Below are positions 1 to 8,705 of a stretch of 64,000 nucleotides of DNA, piece after piece; within the stretch, counting starts at the first letter, position 1, and the number at the start of each line of letters is the position of its first letter. The notes under the pieces are model-generated. The model made no database searches and was not told the DNA's origin. It saw nothing but the letters and a program-made list of their open reading frames with translations. The stretch comes from Spirochaetia bacterium. GTDB taxonomy: Bacteria; Spirochaetota; Spirochaetia; CADAEX01. The stretch is taken from positions 26,372 through 90,371 of the forward strand of contig JAGCPA010000092.1 of the NCBI GenBank assembly GCA_017642445.1. The letters run 5' to 3'. The position numbers and the translations under genes were made by a program.

Positions 1-816
1 TTATTGTCGTGGTCAAAAAAATATAATATTCAAGTTGTTGTAACGTCTCATTCTCTTTATTTTATCCAATGCGCATTGGAGCAACAAGAAAAAGAGAAAG
101 ATGCTATTTCAATAAATATGATAAGTACAGCACATGTTTCTGGGAAAAAATATCAAGTAATACATAATCCAACTTACTCAATGGCATATAAAGAACTTAC
201 CTTAGATGATTTAAACGGGTTAATGGAATCATATCTTATAGATATTTTGTGTGAAGATAAAGTTGCTGAATATTATTTGAAAACTATCTTATCATCAAGA
301 AATATTAAAAAACGACTTAATTTCATGCATGATATGTTCTTTGAACAGGAGGGAACTGGGTTTAAGACATATAAGGCTTTAATAAAGAATGGTGAAAAAC
401 TTCTAGAAAATGCAATCGTTGTATTTGATTCCGATGTTGATATTTCAAGTTTAAAGGGAAATGTTAGTTTTTTAAAACTTCCTTCAAAATATGAAATGCC
501 TTTAGAAAAAGAATTAGTAAAGTATATTCACGATTTAGAAGGAGACAATAATTTTTTTAAGAAATATAAAAGAGAAAAACAATTTTTTTTGAGGGAGTTT
601 GGAAAATATAATATTACTGATTATGATATTGATCATATGAAAAAGGACGATAGTTTGAAATATAAGAACTGGTTCAGGTCTGACCCCAAAAGAAATCAAT
701 ATATTAACTATTTCGCAAAAAATAATGATTCGTTCATTACCCCTTTTAGAAAAAAATTGATAATGCTTGTTAATGAGAAGTTAAAAAGGAAATCATTACC
801 TATAATAGCAGAATAA
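1..816 (+). CDS. C-terminal part of an OLD/AAA-type ATPase, probable defence nuclease (5' end outside window)
   Basis: The reading frame is open from the first base, so the start lies upstream; the TTG at position 4 is only the first possible start codon inside the window. The visible part opens with a stretch reading VVVTSHSLYF, which matches the segment after Walker B in ABC-type AAA ATPases of the OLD and AAA_15/21 families (the switch histidine in TSHS). About 140 residues in, VVFDSDVDI followed by a conserved-looking LPSKYEMPLEK resembles the Toprim-like region of OLD-family nucleases. Such proteins act in anti-phage defence, and the next operon is a defence system. The ATP-binding P-loop is not in the window. 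Family assignment is by eye; the exact system cannot be named without the missing N-terminus. Confidence 0.55.
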   Translation, partial: LLSWSKKYNIQVVVTSHSLYFIQCALEQQEKEKDAISINMISTAHVSGKKYQVIHNPTYSMAYKELTLDDLNGLMESYLIDILCEDKVAEYYLKTILSSRNIKKRLNFMHDMFFEQEGTGFKTYKALIKNGEKLLENAIVVFDSDVDISSLKGNVSFLKLPSKYEMPLEKELVKYIHDLEGDNNFFKKYKREKQFFLREFGKYNITDYDIDHMKKDDSLKYKNWFRSDPKRNQYINYFAKNNDSFITPFRKKLIMLVNEKLKRKSLPIIAE

Positions 817-896
817 AATAATAATAAAAACATACGGGCAATTAGTAGTTAAATACCCATCCAGTTAATTAATTAAAGACCCTTTTGGAGGCTTTT

Positions 897-3332
897 ATGC
901 ATGAAATTATAATTGATTTAAATGAAGATAATATTATATTTACAAATGAACAAATAATTCATCAGGATGAACTTAAAAAAGCAAAGGAAATAATAAAAGA
1001 AACTCTTAGAACCTTAGGCAATGGAAAGCCCAAAGACATTCATTTTGACCAATCATTAGCTTTTAATAACACAATTCTCATAGAAGGAACAAGAGGTTCT
1101 GGAAAGACTTCTTTCCTGTTATCATTAATGCAGACATGTAAAGATAATTTTTCTAATTTGGAAATCCTCCCGCTCCTTGATCCAACCATGGCTGAAGAAA
1201 AAGCTCATATATTTTTAACAATCATAAGTATGATAAAAAATGTAGTGGAAAGAAAAATTGACAGTTTTGATGACAATACTAATCTTGGAAAAAGAAAAGA
1301 TTGGGAAAATAGATTAATTAAACTTTCAAAAGGACTTCCAATAATTGATGGAGTATCAGAAAAAAAACCAGATTATTGGGATGATGCATCGCAGATAATG
1401 TATAAAGGGCTGGAGGATGTCGATGCTGCTTTTAGTTTGCGAAGCAATTTTAATGACTTTATAAGCGAAAGCCTTTCTATTTTAGGAAAGGATGCATTTT
1501 TGTTGGTTATTGATGATGTTGATACTGATTTTAATAAAGCATGGCCTGTTTTGGAGATGCTCAGAAAATATATTTGTACCAATAAAATAATATCAATAGT
1601 TAGTGGAGATTATAATCTTTTTTCGTATGCTGTGCGAAAAAAACAATGGAAAAATTTTGGGGAATCGCTCCTAAAGAATGAATATGATAAATATATTGAT
1701 AATTCAAATAAGTATCCCGTACAAGTTAACGATCTTGAAAACCAATATTTGAAAAAAATTCTTCCTGTTGAAAACCGTATTAACCTTCATTCTATTTATG
1801 AATTAATAGCAGGGAAAAAAGAAATTAGAATAATAACTGTAAATACATCAAAGAAAACTGCAATAGAAGATTTTTATACTGAAATACTACAGCACTTTGG
1901 AATAAGAAATGTTGGTCAACGACTATCGTATATCCGTTTTATTGAATCGTTGCCAATTCGAACCCAAATTCAGCTAATGAAAGTTTTAGGCAACAACAAT
2001 TATGATATTATAAATACATTTATTACAGAATTATATTATTATAATATAAGGATAAACTTATTAAGCGATAATAAAGTATTTCTTATAATTTCTATACTCA
2101 GATTTCTTGCTGAAAATGATGAGTTATTTAATTATTATCAGCTTGAACCAATTAGCGATTCAATTATTAAAAATGCTTGTCTTTTAACATTTAGCCTTTT
2201 ATTGTCTGAAAGCATAAAGGGCAATTCTTTGCAGCTTTTTAACTATATTATAAAAATAGGATATGTCCGCAACTTGATTCCCTATTTTGATAATAAAATA
2301 GCTGACGATAATAAACGCGTAGGAATAAAAGATTTAATAAATTATACAAGTCTTTATAATGAAAATGATTTACACCTGATTAGTAGTAAAATTATTTCAT
2401 ATATGCGTTCTGTAATTGGAAAGGATTCAAAATCATTTGCAGGAACACTAGTACTGTCTGGTTTTGCTGCAAAGGCTAAAGAAAAACAAGAAAAACATGC
2501 CAATTCTTTTGATACCATTGTAAATGGGATACAGAACCCATTGCTAAAACAAATTGCCTGCCTTCCTCTTTCTGTTACTTCTTTTGAAAAAAAGACAGCA
2601 ACGGTAAATGAATATTCCTTTTTTACTCTATTGGCGGGTATTTATGATATAGTAAATGAGTTTAAACAGATTGATGAAAAAAAACGCGAAACAGAACTAC
2701 CCGAAATTATTTACAAAGTTAGTCAAATTAGAAAATATCCAGGATTTGATTTTATCTCCAATAATTCTTTTAAGGAAAACGAAGAAAATATAGTGCCAGT
2801 TATTAAATCAAAAGAAATCAATATTAATAGTGAAGACTGGAAACATTTTTTCCAGGTCTTTGAAACATGGTTAAACAGATCATCAAACGGCATCGTTGTT
2901 TCTTCATATGTGTTAGGAAAAATTTGTACTCGTTCCATGGTGGCTTTTGACGAAATAATCATTGCCAGCGGGAAGAAAACACTTGGTGAAATAATGCATT
3001 TGTTTATCTGCGCTTTCTTTAATGCTTGTATCATTGAAGAAATGCAAGATGTATTAGATAATGTTCCAATAATTAGTAGGGATAATGTTCTTTCTAGCGA
3101 AGACGAACTAAAAAACAACTTGAAAGCAGTAATAAAATCGCTTAAAGAAAACAAATTGCCTGTTACAAGATTTTTCATAACTTGTCCATTTCTGTTGGTA
3201 TTTATTAATAATAATTCTGGAATTTGGGAGCAACTGACTGACTTTACTGATATTGATAGTATGAAAAAAATACAAATATATTCTGACCTCTGTATAATTA
3301 ATGTAAAAGATTTGAAGTCAGCAACAAATTGA
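897..3332 (+). CDS. rdrA: RADAR-type P-loop ATPase RdrA
   Basis: A large P-loop ATPase of about 811 residues. The Walker A motif GTRGSGKTS lies at residues 64-72 with the lysine at 70. Walker B reads LLVIDDVD with acidic residues at about 206-207. The remaining ~600 residues have no motif I recognise. Downstream, after one small gene, is a divergent adenosine deaminase; a large ATPase plus a ~760-residue deaminase is the signature of RADAR (RdrA/RdrB), in which the ATPase ring works with the deaminase to edit or deplete adenosine nucleotides on infection. I chose the ATG at 897 because GGAGG at 887-891 sits five bases upstream; an in-frame TTG at 885 is less likely. Its TGA stop overlaps the TTG start of the next gene. 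The assignment rests on gene pairing more than on a diagnostic RdrA motif. Confidence 0.78.
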   Translation: MHEIIIDLNEDNIIFTNEQIIHQDELKKAKEIIKETLRTLGNGKPKDIHFDQSLAFNNTILIEGTRGSGKTSFLLSLMQTCKDNFSNLEILPLLDPTMAEEKAHIFLTIISMIKNVVERKIDSFDDNTNLGKRKDWENRLIKLSKGLPIIDGVSEKKPDYWDDASQIMYKGLEDVDAAFSLRSNFNDFISESLSILGKDAFLLVIDDVDTDFNKAWPVLEMLRKYICTNKIISIVSGDYNLFSYAVRKKQWKNFGESLLKNEYDKYIDNSNKYPVQVNDLENQYLKKILPVENRINLHSIYELIAGKKEIRIITVNTSKKTAIEDFYTEILQHFGIRNVGQRLSYIRFIESLPIRTQIQLMKVLGNNNYDIINTFITELYYYNIRINLLSDNKVFLIISILRFLAENDELFNYYQLEPISDSIIKNACLLTFSLLLSESIKGNSLQLFNYIIKIGYVRNLIPYFDNKIADDNKRVGIKDLINYTSLYNENDLHLISSKIISYMRSVIGKDSKSFAGTLVLSGFAAKAKEKQEKHANSFDTIVNGIQNPLLKQIACLPLSVTSFEKKTATVNEYSFFTLLAGIYDIVNEFKQIDEKKRETELPEIIYKVSQIRKYPGFDFISNNSFKENEENIVPVIKSKEININSEDWKHFFQVFETWLNRSSNGIVVSSYVLGKICTRSMVAFDEIIIASGKKTLGEIMHLFICAFFNACIIEEMQDVLDNVPIISRDNVLSSEDELKNNLKAVIKSLKENKLPVTRFFITCPFLLVFINNNSGIWEQLTDFTDIDSMKKIQIYSDLCIINVKDLKSATN

Positions 3333-3550
3333 ATAACGTTAAAATTGAATTTAGAGAATGGAACAGTGAATATATTTTTGCAAAGTTAAAAGAAGAGCAT
3401 TATCCACTTCAAGCATTTATGGATAAGGCTTCAGATGATTTAAGAAAGGATATAAAAGGCTATTTTGAAAAATGTTCAAGGATGACTAAAACATTTGAAT
3501 ATCATCTAAATAAGTTAAGAATGAAATTAAAGGGACAGAATTCTTATTAA
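3329..3550 (+). CDS. Small hypothetical protein inside the RADAR operon
   Basis: A 73-residue charged, probably alpha-helical protein with no signal peptide or membrane segment, and no family I recognise. It starts with TTG overlapping the rdrA stop (TTGA), and its TAA overlaps the rdrB ATG (TAATG), so it is tightly coupled on both sides. That spacing, and an open frame filling the exact space between two coupled genes, argue that it is real. It may be a small accessory subunit of the ATPase-deaminase complex, but this is inference. It is not the membrane accessory type (RdrC/RdrD) reported for some RADAR operons. Confidence 0.6.
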   Translation: MNNVKIEFREWNSEYIFAKLKEEHYPLQAFMDKASDDLRKDIKGYFEKCSRMTKTFEYHLNKLRMKLKGQNSY

Positions 3551-5829
3551 TGGAATCGCAGATTAAGTTTTTTCAATGCGATATGATTTCTCTTAATGAT
3601 TATCATCATGGATACAGAGTATCTTTTGATGATGTAAAGCGCAGATTACTTTTGAAACAACGTGAATTAAATGTTGGAATATCAGATAACTGCTATAAAT
3701 TGAATCAAAAGAAATCATTTTATGGAATTGACAGTTTTATTTCATTTTTTACGAAAGCCATTCCAGACTATATAAAAAAATACTTATATATTAATCAAAC
3801 AAAAATATATGTTAAAGAAGATTATTTTATTGAATGGCAAGACTTAATAACAAATTGTTCGCCGCTATTTCTAATGGCTGAATTTTTGCATAGTTTACAT
3901 ATTCTTTCTAATTTTGACTGGCAAGAAGTTCAACACATTTTTTCTTTATATATTCTAGAAAATTCTAGATACACTGCACTTGTTTCACCGAACATAAAAC
4001 CATTGGATGATTTCTTTGAACAGAACAAAGGATTTTATGACTTACACATTCATTTAAATGGAATCACAGAAAGCGATGCAGTCTGGCAGAGTTTTTTATC
4101 AGATAAGTATCATAATTTATATAATATTTCTAAAAAAATTAATACTGATTCGTTTAAACAACAGTTAGAACAAATGGGGCTTGATTATTCTCTTAATGAT
4201 TTTTTATCCTTGATTAATAGGGCAAAAGCAATTCGAGAATATTTTTTTAGAAAAATTTTTTGTGACAGCAAACATTATATGCAGGAACGAATTAGTAGTG
4301 ATAGTTTTTATAATCCTTTTTTGATGCTTGTTGGCAAACCAGAAATACCCATGCATCCGAACAGACAACTTCGCTATGAACTATTAATGTATATCATCGT
4401 TCTTAAATATCTTGAGAAGGAACAAGACGAACATATGGCTATGTGTTTGCATGAATACTTACTTATTGCAGGTTTCTTTCATCAATTACTTGTTCAAAAT
4501 TCAATGCAATTTGGTTTTACACAGTTTCAGAATATAACATTGAATGATATCCGTGCAGAAACAGACAGAAATCAGTTAAATAAATTTTTACAAATCTGTG
4601 GAAATAATTTAAAAAATATTAATACAATTGAACTTCGTTTTTCTCCCAAGGATTCAATTGATAAGCAGATGCCGATTCTTAGGCAAATAAAACGGGATTG
4701 GGAAAAATTACAAGAAATTGTAACCCATAAAGATCCCTCTTATGATTTTAAACCCAATTATGTATTAATAGCTCATTTTATTAAACAGAAAGATAAAGAT
4801 TCCATAAATATACCTTTCGAGAAACTACGGACCAACCTTGAAAAGAAAAAATTAATGTTACAATCATTGAAGAACATGGGCTCTGCTCTTTCTAAGAAAA
4901 TAGTTGCTATTGACGCGGCTTCAAGCGAATTTGATACACCTCCAGAGGTCTTTGCTCCGTTTTTCAACGAGTTAAGAGAAAAACAATGCTTCAATCATAT
5001 GACATATCATGCGGGGGAAGATTTTTATCATATTCTTAGTGGTCTTAGAGCAATTTACGAAGTAATAATGTTTATGCAAATGAAAAATGGCGATAGAATA
5101 GGGCATGCAACAGCTACTGGAATTGATATAGAGACTTGGTTGTCAATTGTTGGAAAGCAAATACTTCTTCCGAAAGGTGAATATTTAGATGATCTTGTTT
5201 TTGCTTATAATTTAATTAATGAAGAACATATTGAAGAGTTGTTTCATATTCTTCAATTTCTTAACATGAACATAGAAAAATTAAGTTATGAAGTTTATGA
5301 TGAAGCATATAATGTTTCGTTGTTGATTGATTGTTGGAAAATGAGAAACCAAGAACCTAGAAATATTAAATTTGATGGGGACAAAAAGAAAAAAGATTAT
5401 TTTGAAAAATATAATAATAAAATAATTCGTAAAAAATATAATGAACCTGTTGAGATTAATGTTACAGATGTTTTTAATGTCGATCAACTTGTTAAATTGC
5501 AACAGGCTATTTTGTGCCTAATGCAAAGAAAAGAGATTATAATAGAAACTTTACCAACAAGTAACCTTCGAATTGGATATCATAAGACATTAGAGAGTTA
5601 TCAACTATTTAATTGGTTTAAATGGAGAAAAAAGGGCATACCTATTCCCCCGATTATACTTGGAACCGATGACCCGGGGATTTTTTCGACAAATATATAT
5701 AATGAGTTTGCTCTAATATATTGCTATATGGTTTATAAAGAAAACTTGTCGCGCTCGGAAACGATGACTTTCTTACAAGAAATAAATGCTAATAGTAGAA
5801 TATATTCATTTTCAGGAGAAAAACTCTAA
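3550..5829 (+). CDS. rdrB: RADAR-type adenosine deaminase-like protein RdrB
   Basis: A 759-residue protein of the adenosine/AMP deaminase superfamily, about twice the length of housekeeping adenosine deaminases, as expected for RdrB. The zinc-site motif DLHIHLNG has histidines at residues 166 and 168. The catalytic HAGE motif begins at residue 487, GDRIGHA follows about 32 residues later, and TDDPG (Asp707/Asp708) supplies the last metal and catalytic acids. All expected catalytic elements are therefore present. The N-terminal ~160 residues and the long insert between the first two motifs are family-specific. RdrB deaminates adenosine in RNA or nucleotides during phage defence. The ATG overlaps the stop of the small upstream gene. 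The stop codon directly abuts the start of rfbF with no intergenic base. Confidence 0.85.
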   Translation: MESQIKFFQCDMISLNDYHHGYRVSFDDVKRRLLLKQRELNVGISDNCYKLNQKKSFYGIDSFISFFTKAIPDYIKKYLYINQTKIYVKEDYFIEWQDLITNCSPLFLMAEFLHSLHILSNFDWQEVQHIFSLYILENSRYTALVSPNIKPLDDFFEQNKGFYDLHIHLNGITESDAVWQSFLSDKYHNLYNISKKINTDSFKQQLEQMGLDYSLNDFLSLINRAKAIREYFFRKIFCDSKHYMQERISSDSFYNPFLMLVGKPEIPMHPNRQLRYELLMYIIVLKYLEKEQDEHMAMCLHEYLLIAGFFHQLLVQNSMQFGFTQFQNITLNDIRAETDRNQLNKFLQICGNNLKNINTIELRFSPKDSIDKQMPILRQIKRDWEKLQEIVTHKDPSYDFKPNYVLIAHFIKQKDKDSINIPFEKLRTNLEKKKLMLQSLKNMGSALSKKIVAIDAASSEFDTPPEVFAPFFNELREKQCFNHMTYHAGEDFYHILSGLRAIYEVIMFMQMKNGDRIGHATATGIDIETWLSIVGKQILLPKGEYLDDLVFAYNLINEEHIEELFHILQFLNMNIEKLSYEVYDEAYNVSLLIDCWKMRNQEPRNIKFDGDKKKKDYFEKYNNKIIRKKYNEPVEINVTDVFNVDQLVKLQQAILCLMQRKEIIIETLPTSNLRIGYHKTLESYQLFNWFKWRKKGIPIPPIILGTDDPGIFSTNIYNEFALIYCYMVYKENLSRSETMTFLQEINANSRIYSFSGEKL

Positions 5830-6621
5830 ATGAAAACATTGATTCTTGCCGGTGGTTTAGGGAGTCGATTGGGAGAAGAAACACAGAGAATTCCCAAGCC
5901 TATGGTTGAAATAGGTAATTACCCGATTCTTTGGCATATAATGAAAATCTACAGTCACTATGGCTTTAACGATTTCATTATTCTGACTGGGTATAAAGGT
6001 CATGTTATAAAAGACTTCTTCTTGAATTATTACAATCGTTATTCTGACATCACCATTGATATGTCGAACAATGATGTTCAGATTCACAAAATGCGGACCG
6101 AGCCATGGACCGTGACCATGCTTTACACTGGGCAGACAACTATGACAGGTGGCAGAATTAAAGCGGCCCAGAGATATATTGGAAACGAACCATTTATGCT
6201 TACCTATGGTGATGGTGTTGCGGATATAGATATTGGAAAGCTTATAGAATGCCATGAAAAATCTAATAAACTTGTTACTTTGACTGCAGTTCAGCCTTCT
6301 GGTCGGTTTGGGGCATTGGATATCGTTGATGACAACAAAATAAAAAACTTCAAAGAAAAACCCACAGGGGATGGCAATTGGATAAACGGCGGATTCTTCG
6401 TATGTGATAATAAGGCTTTTGACTATATCAAAGAAAATGACCCAACTGTCATTTGGGAAAAAGAGCCACTTCAGAGCTTGGCAAAGGATGGGCAGCTCAA
6501 TGCCTATAAGCATTCTGGATTTTGGCATCCTATGGATATGCTTAAAGATAAACAAGAATTAACAGAACTTTGGGTAAACCACAAGGCTCCTTGGATGATA
6601 TGGAATCAGTGGCAGAAATAA
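5830..6621 (+). CDS. rfbF: Glucose-1-phosphate cytidylyltransferase
   Basis: A 263-residue nucleotidyltransferase that makes CDP-glucose from CTP and glucose-1-phosphate, the first step to CDP-linked 6-deoxy and dideoxy sugars. The nucleotide-binding signature GGLGSRLGEET lies at residues 8-18, and IPKPMVEIG, TYGDGVAD and NGGFFV are typical of RfbF. Length matches the family (~257). A ribosome-binding AGGAG at 5814-5818 lies inside the end of rdrB. It is followed by rfbG with a 22-base overlap, the standard gene pair. The local base composition (29/60 G+C at 6061-6120) is higher than in the genes to either side, suggesting a different history from the RADAR genes. Confidence 0.95.
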   Translation: MKTLILAGGLGSRLGEETQRIPKPMVEIGNYPILWHIMKIYSHYGFNDFIILTGYKGHVIKDFFLNYYNRYSDITIDMSNNDVQIHKMRTEPWTVTMLYTGQTTMTGGRIKAAQRYIGNEPFMLTYGDGVADIDIGKLIECHEKSNKLVTLTAVQPSGRFGALDIVDDNKIKNFKEKPTGDGNWINGGFFVCDNKAFDYIKENDPTVIWEKEPLQSLAKDGQLNAYKHSGFWHPMDMLKDKQELTELWVNHKAPWMIWNQWQK

Positions 6622-7682
6622 GTTCTTTTTACAATAATAAAAGAGTTTTCATCACTGGACATACCGGTTTTAAGGGAACTTGGCTTACTAGAATCCTGAT
6701 GATGTTCGGAGCAGATGTTGTTGGATATTCTTTAGAGCCACCAACAAACCCCTCTCTCTTTAATCAGACTAGGACGGGTAATCAGATTCATTCAGTTATT
6801 GGTGATGTAAGGGACAGAGCCAAACTGACCACAGTAATGCAAGAAGCTCGACCTGATATAGTCCTGCATCTTGCCGCTCAACCTATTGTTAGAACATCAT
6901 ATAAAGAACCAGTCTTAACATACGAAACTAATGTTATGGGAACAGTTAATGTTCTAGAAGCTGTCAGAGAGGTAAAAAGCATAAGATCCGTTGTCAATGT
7001 TACTACCGATAAGGTCTATCTAAACAGAGAAAGAGAAGCAGGATATAGAGAAGATGAAGAACTTTGCGGTTACGATCCTTATTCTAATAGTAAAAGCTGT
7101 AGTGAACTTGTGACATATAGCTATAGAAATTCCTTTTTTGCTGACAAAAGTGCTCCCGCAATATCTACGGCACGGAGCGGCAATGTGATTGGCGGTGGAG
7201 ATTATGCAGCTGATAGAATAATCCCAGATTGCATACGAGCCGTAGAGCAAGGACAACCAATAATGTTACGTAACCCGAATTCAACAAGACCTTATCAGCA
7301 TGTTCTGGAATGCCTTAGAGGATATCTAATACTTGCCCAAAAACAATATCTGGATAAAACAATTACTGGTGCCTATAACTTTGGACCTGATGATGAAAGT
7401 TGCGTTACCACAGGAGAGTTAGCAACTTTGTTTTGTGATAAATGGGGTGATGGGGTATATTGGGAAAGCAAAAAGGAACTCTTCCCCCCCCCCTATGAAG
7501 CAACTTTCTTGAAATTGGACAACACAAAGGCAAAAAAGATCTTGAATTGGTTTCCAAAGTGGGATATTAAAATAGCGGTTGAAAAAACAATTGAGTGGGA
7601 AAAAGCCGTAAAAAAGGGTATTAGTGCTGCTGAAATCACAGACAACCAAATAAAAGAATATTTAATTTATCTTTATGAATAA
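6600..7682 (+). CDS. rfbG: CDP-glucose 4,6-dehydratase with poly-C tract
   Basis: An extended SDR of 360 residues that converts CDP-glucose to CDP-4-keto-6-deoxyglucose. The NAD-binding GHTGFKGTWL lies near the N-terminus, TTDKVY provides the catalytic threonine, and YSNSK is the YxxxK pair. I chose ATG 6600, since it gives the usual family length and trims ten unrelated residues from the longer frame beginning with TTG at 6570. A run of ten cytosines at 7484-7493 lies in the C-terminal third. It is in frame as sequenced (FPPPY), but loss or gain of one C gives a stop within a few codons. The gene can therefore switch on and off by slippage, which is an inference. The product feeds the deoxysugar genes further downstream. 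Confidence 0.93.
   Translation: MESVAEISSFYNNKRVFITGHTGFKGTWLTRILMMFGADVVGYSLEPPTNPSLFNQTRTGNQIHSVIGDVRDRAKLTTVMQEARPDIVLHLAAQPIVRTSYKEPVLTYETNVMGTVNVLEAVREVKSIRSVVNVTTDKVYLNREREAGYREDEELCGYDPYSNSKSCSELVTYSYRNSFFADKSAPAISTARSGNVIGGGDYAADRIIPDCIRAVEQGQPIMLRNPNSTRPYQHVLECLRGYLILAQKQYLDKTITGAYNFGPDDESCVTTGELATLFCDKWGDGVYWESKKELFPPPYEATFLKLDNTKAKKILNWFPKWDIKIAVEKTIEWEKAVKKGISAAEITDNQIKEYLIYLYE
7484..7493 (+). repeat. Ten-cytosine homopolymer in rfbG
   Basis: Ten consecutive C bases occur in an AT-leaning coding region. With nine Cs the frame reads on through six more codons to TGA; with eleven Cs it reads CTA TGA at once. The remaining ~60 residues of rfbG would be lost in either case. This is the classic form of a slipped-strand contingency tract. 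Confidence 0.9.
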
Positions 7683-8703
7683 TATTAAATTATTAGACTG
7701 CACATTACGCGATGGAGGATTAGGTCTTGATGATATCCAACAGTATGGTTATTCTTGTTCTTTTACGGCCAATCAAATAAGTACAATTTATAATAATCTA
7801 CTTGAATCTAATGCAGATTTAATTGAATGTGGTTCAATAGAAATATCAGATAACGATAAAACAAAATTTGCAATTTATAAAAATATTGAAAATATTTCAA
7901 AAGGCGCAATTCCATTATCTAAAAGGCGCGTAGCTTTATATCGGGGACCCGATACACCAATTGAAGATATTCCGCGTTGGACTAAAAGCCTAATTAAAAA
8001 TATTCGTGTAATTATTCGCTATTCGGAACTAGAAAAATCCATGCTTTTCTGTAGGGACTTGGCTGCAAAGGGATATAATGTTTTTATACAACCCATGGTA
8101 ACAGCTCGTTATACTGATAAAGAAATCAAATATATGATATCAATGGCAAATGAAATGAAAGCTTTTGCTATCTATTTTGTTGATAGCTATGGATATTTGA
8201 CCTATAATGAAATAAAAAAATATTTTAACTTATATAATAAATATTTAAAAAATACTATTTATATTGGTTTTCATGCTCATAATAATATCAATATGGCATT
8301 TGCAAATGCACAATTTTTTATTGGTTTAGCTCGCAAAGAAAACCGTAAGGCTATCATTGATTCATCCTGCTTTGGAATGGGACAAGGGGCTGGAAATTTA
8401 CAAACAGAACTCATATCAAATTATTTAAATAAAGAAGTAGGGACCAAATATAAGATAGATAAAATTTTAACAGTATGTGATCTGCTTGAACCATTATATA
8501 AATTACAGATCTGGGGATATTCTCCAATGTATCTTATTCCAGCCCAAAATAGGGCCGCATATAAGTTTTCAGTAGCGCTGCGCAAGAGGTATAATTATTC
8601 ATATCCAGATATTTCTGAGTGTCTTAAGGATATTCCAGATGTATTAAGGCATCGTTATTCCAAAGAGAATCTAAATGCTTTGTTTAAATTGAGATCAGAA
8701 TAA
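7675..8703 (+). CDS. HMG-CoA-lyase/aldolase-like DRE-TIM metallolyase
   Basis: A 342-residue TIM-barrel protein opening with LLDCTLRDGG. This carries the metal- and base-forming R-D pair of the DRE-TIM metallolyases (HMG-CoA lyase, isopropylmalate synthase, 4-hydroxy-2-oxovalerate aldolase). The later GFHAHNNINMA supplies the two metal-binding histidines (HxHN), so the metal site looks complete. Relatives of this subfamily appear in O-antigen and capsule clusters, where they are presumed to make or cleave a short oxo-acid used as a glycan substituent; the exact substrate is unknown. The ATG overlaps the end of rfbG by eight bases and the 2-hydroxyacid dehydrogenase follows after two bases, suggesting consecutive steps on an oxo/hydroxy acid. 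Confidence 0.8.
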   Translation: MNNIKLLDCTLRDGGLGLDDIQQYGYSCSFTANQISTIYNNLLESNADLIECGSIEISDNDKTKFAIYKNIENISKGAIPLSKRRVALYRGPDTPIEDIPRWTKSLIKNIRVIIRYSELEKSMLFCRDLAAKGYNVFIQPMVTARYTDKEIKYMISMANEMKAFAIYFVDSYGYLTYNEIKKYFNLYNKYLKNTIYIGFHAHNNINMAFANAQFFIGLARKENRKAIIDSSCFGMGQGAGNLQTELISNYLNKEVGTKYKIDKILTVCDLLEPLYKLQIWGYSPMYLIPAQNRAAYKFSVALRKRYNYSYPDISECLKDIPDVLRHRYSKENLNALFKLRSE

Positions 8704-8705
8704 AG

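Noticed and set aside
817..896. Promoter or terminator between the ATPase fragment and rdrA
   Set aside because: The 80-base AT-rich gap shows neither a convincing -35/-10 pair nor a hairpin followed by a T run; only the rdrA ribosome-binding site is clear.
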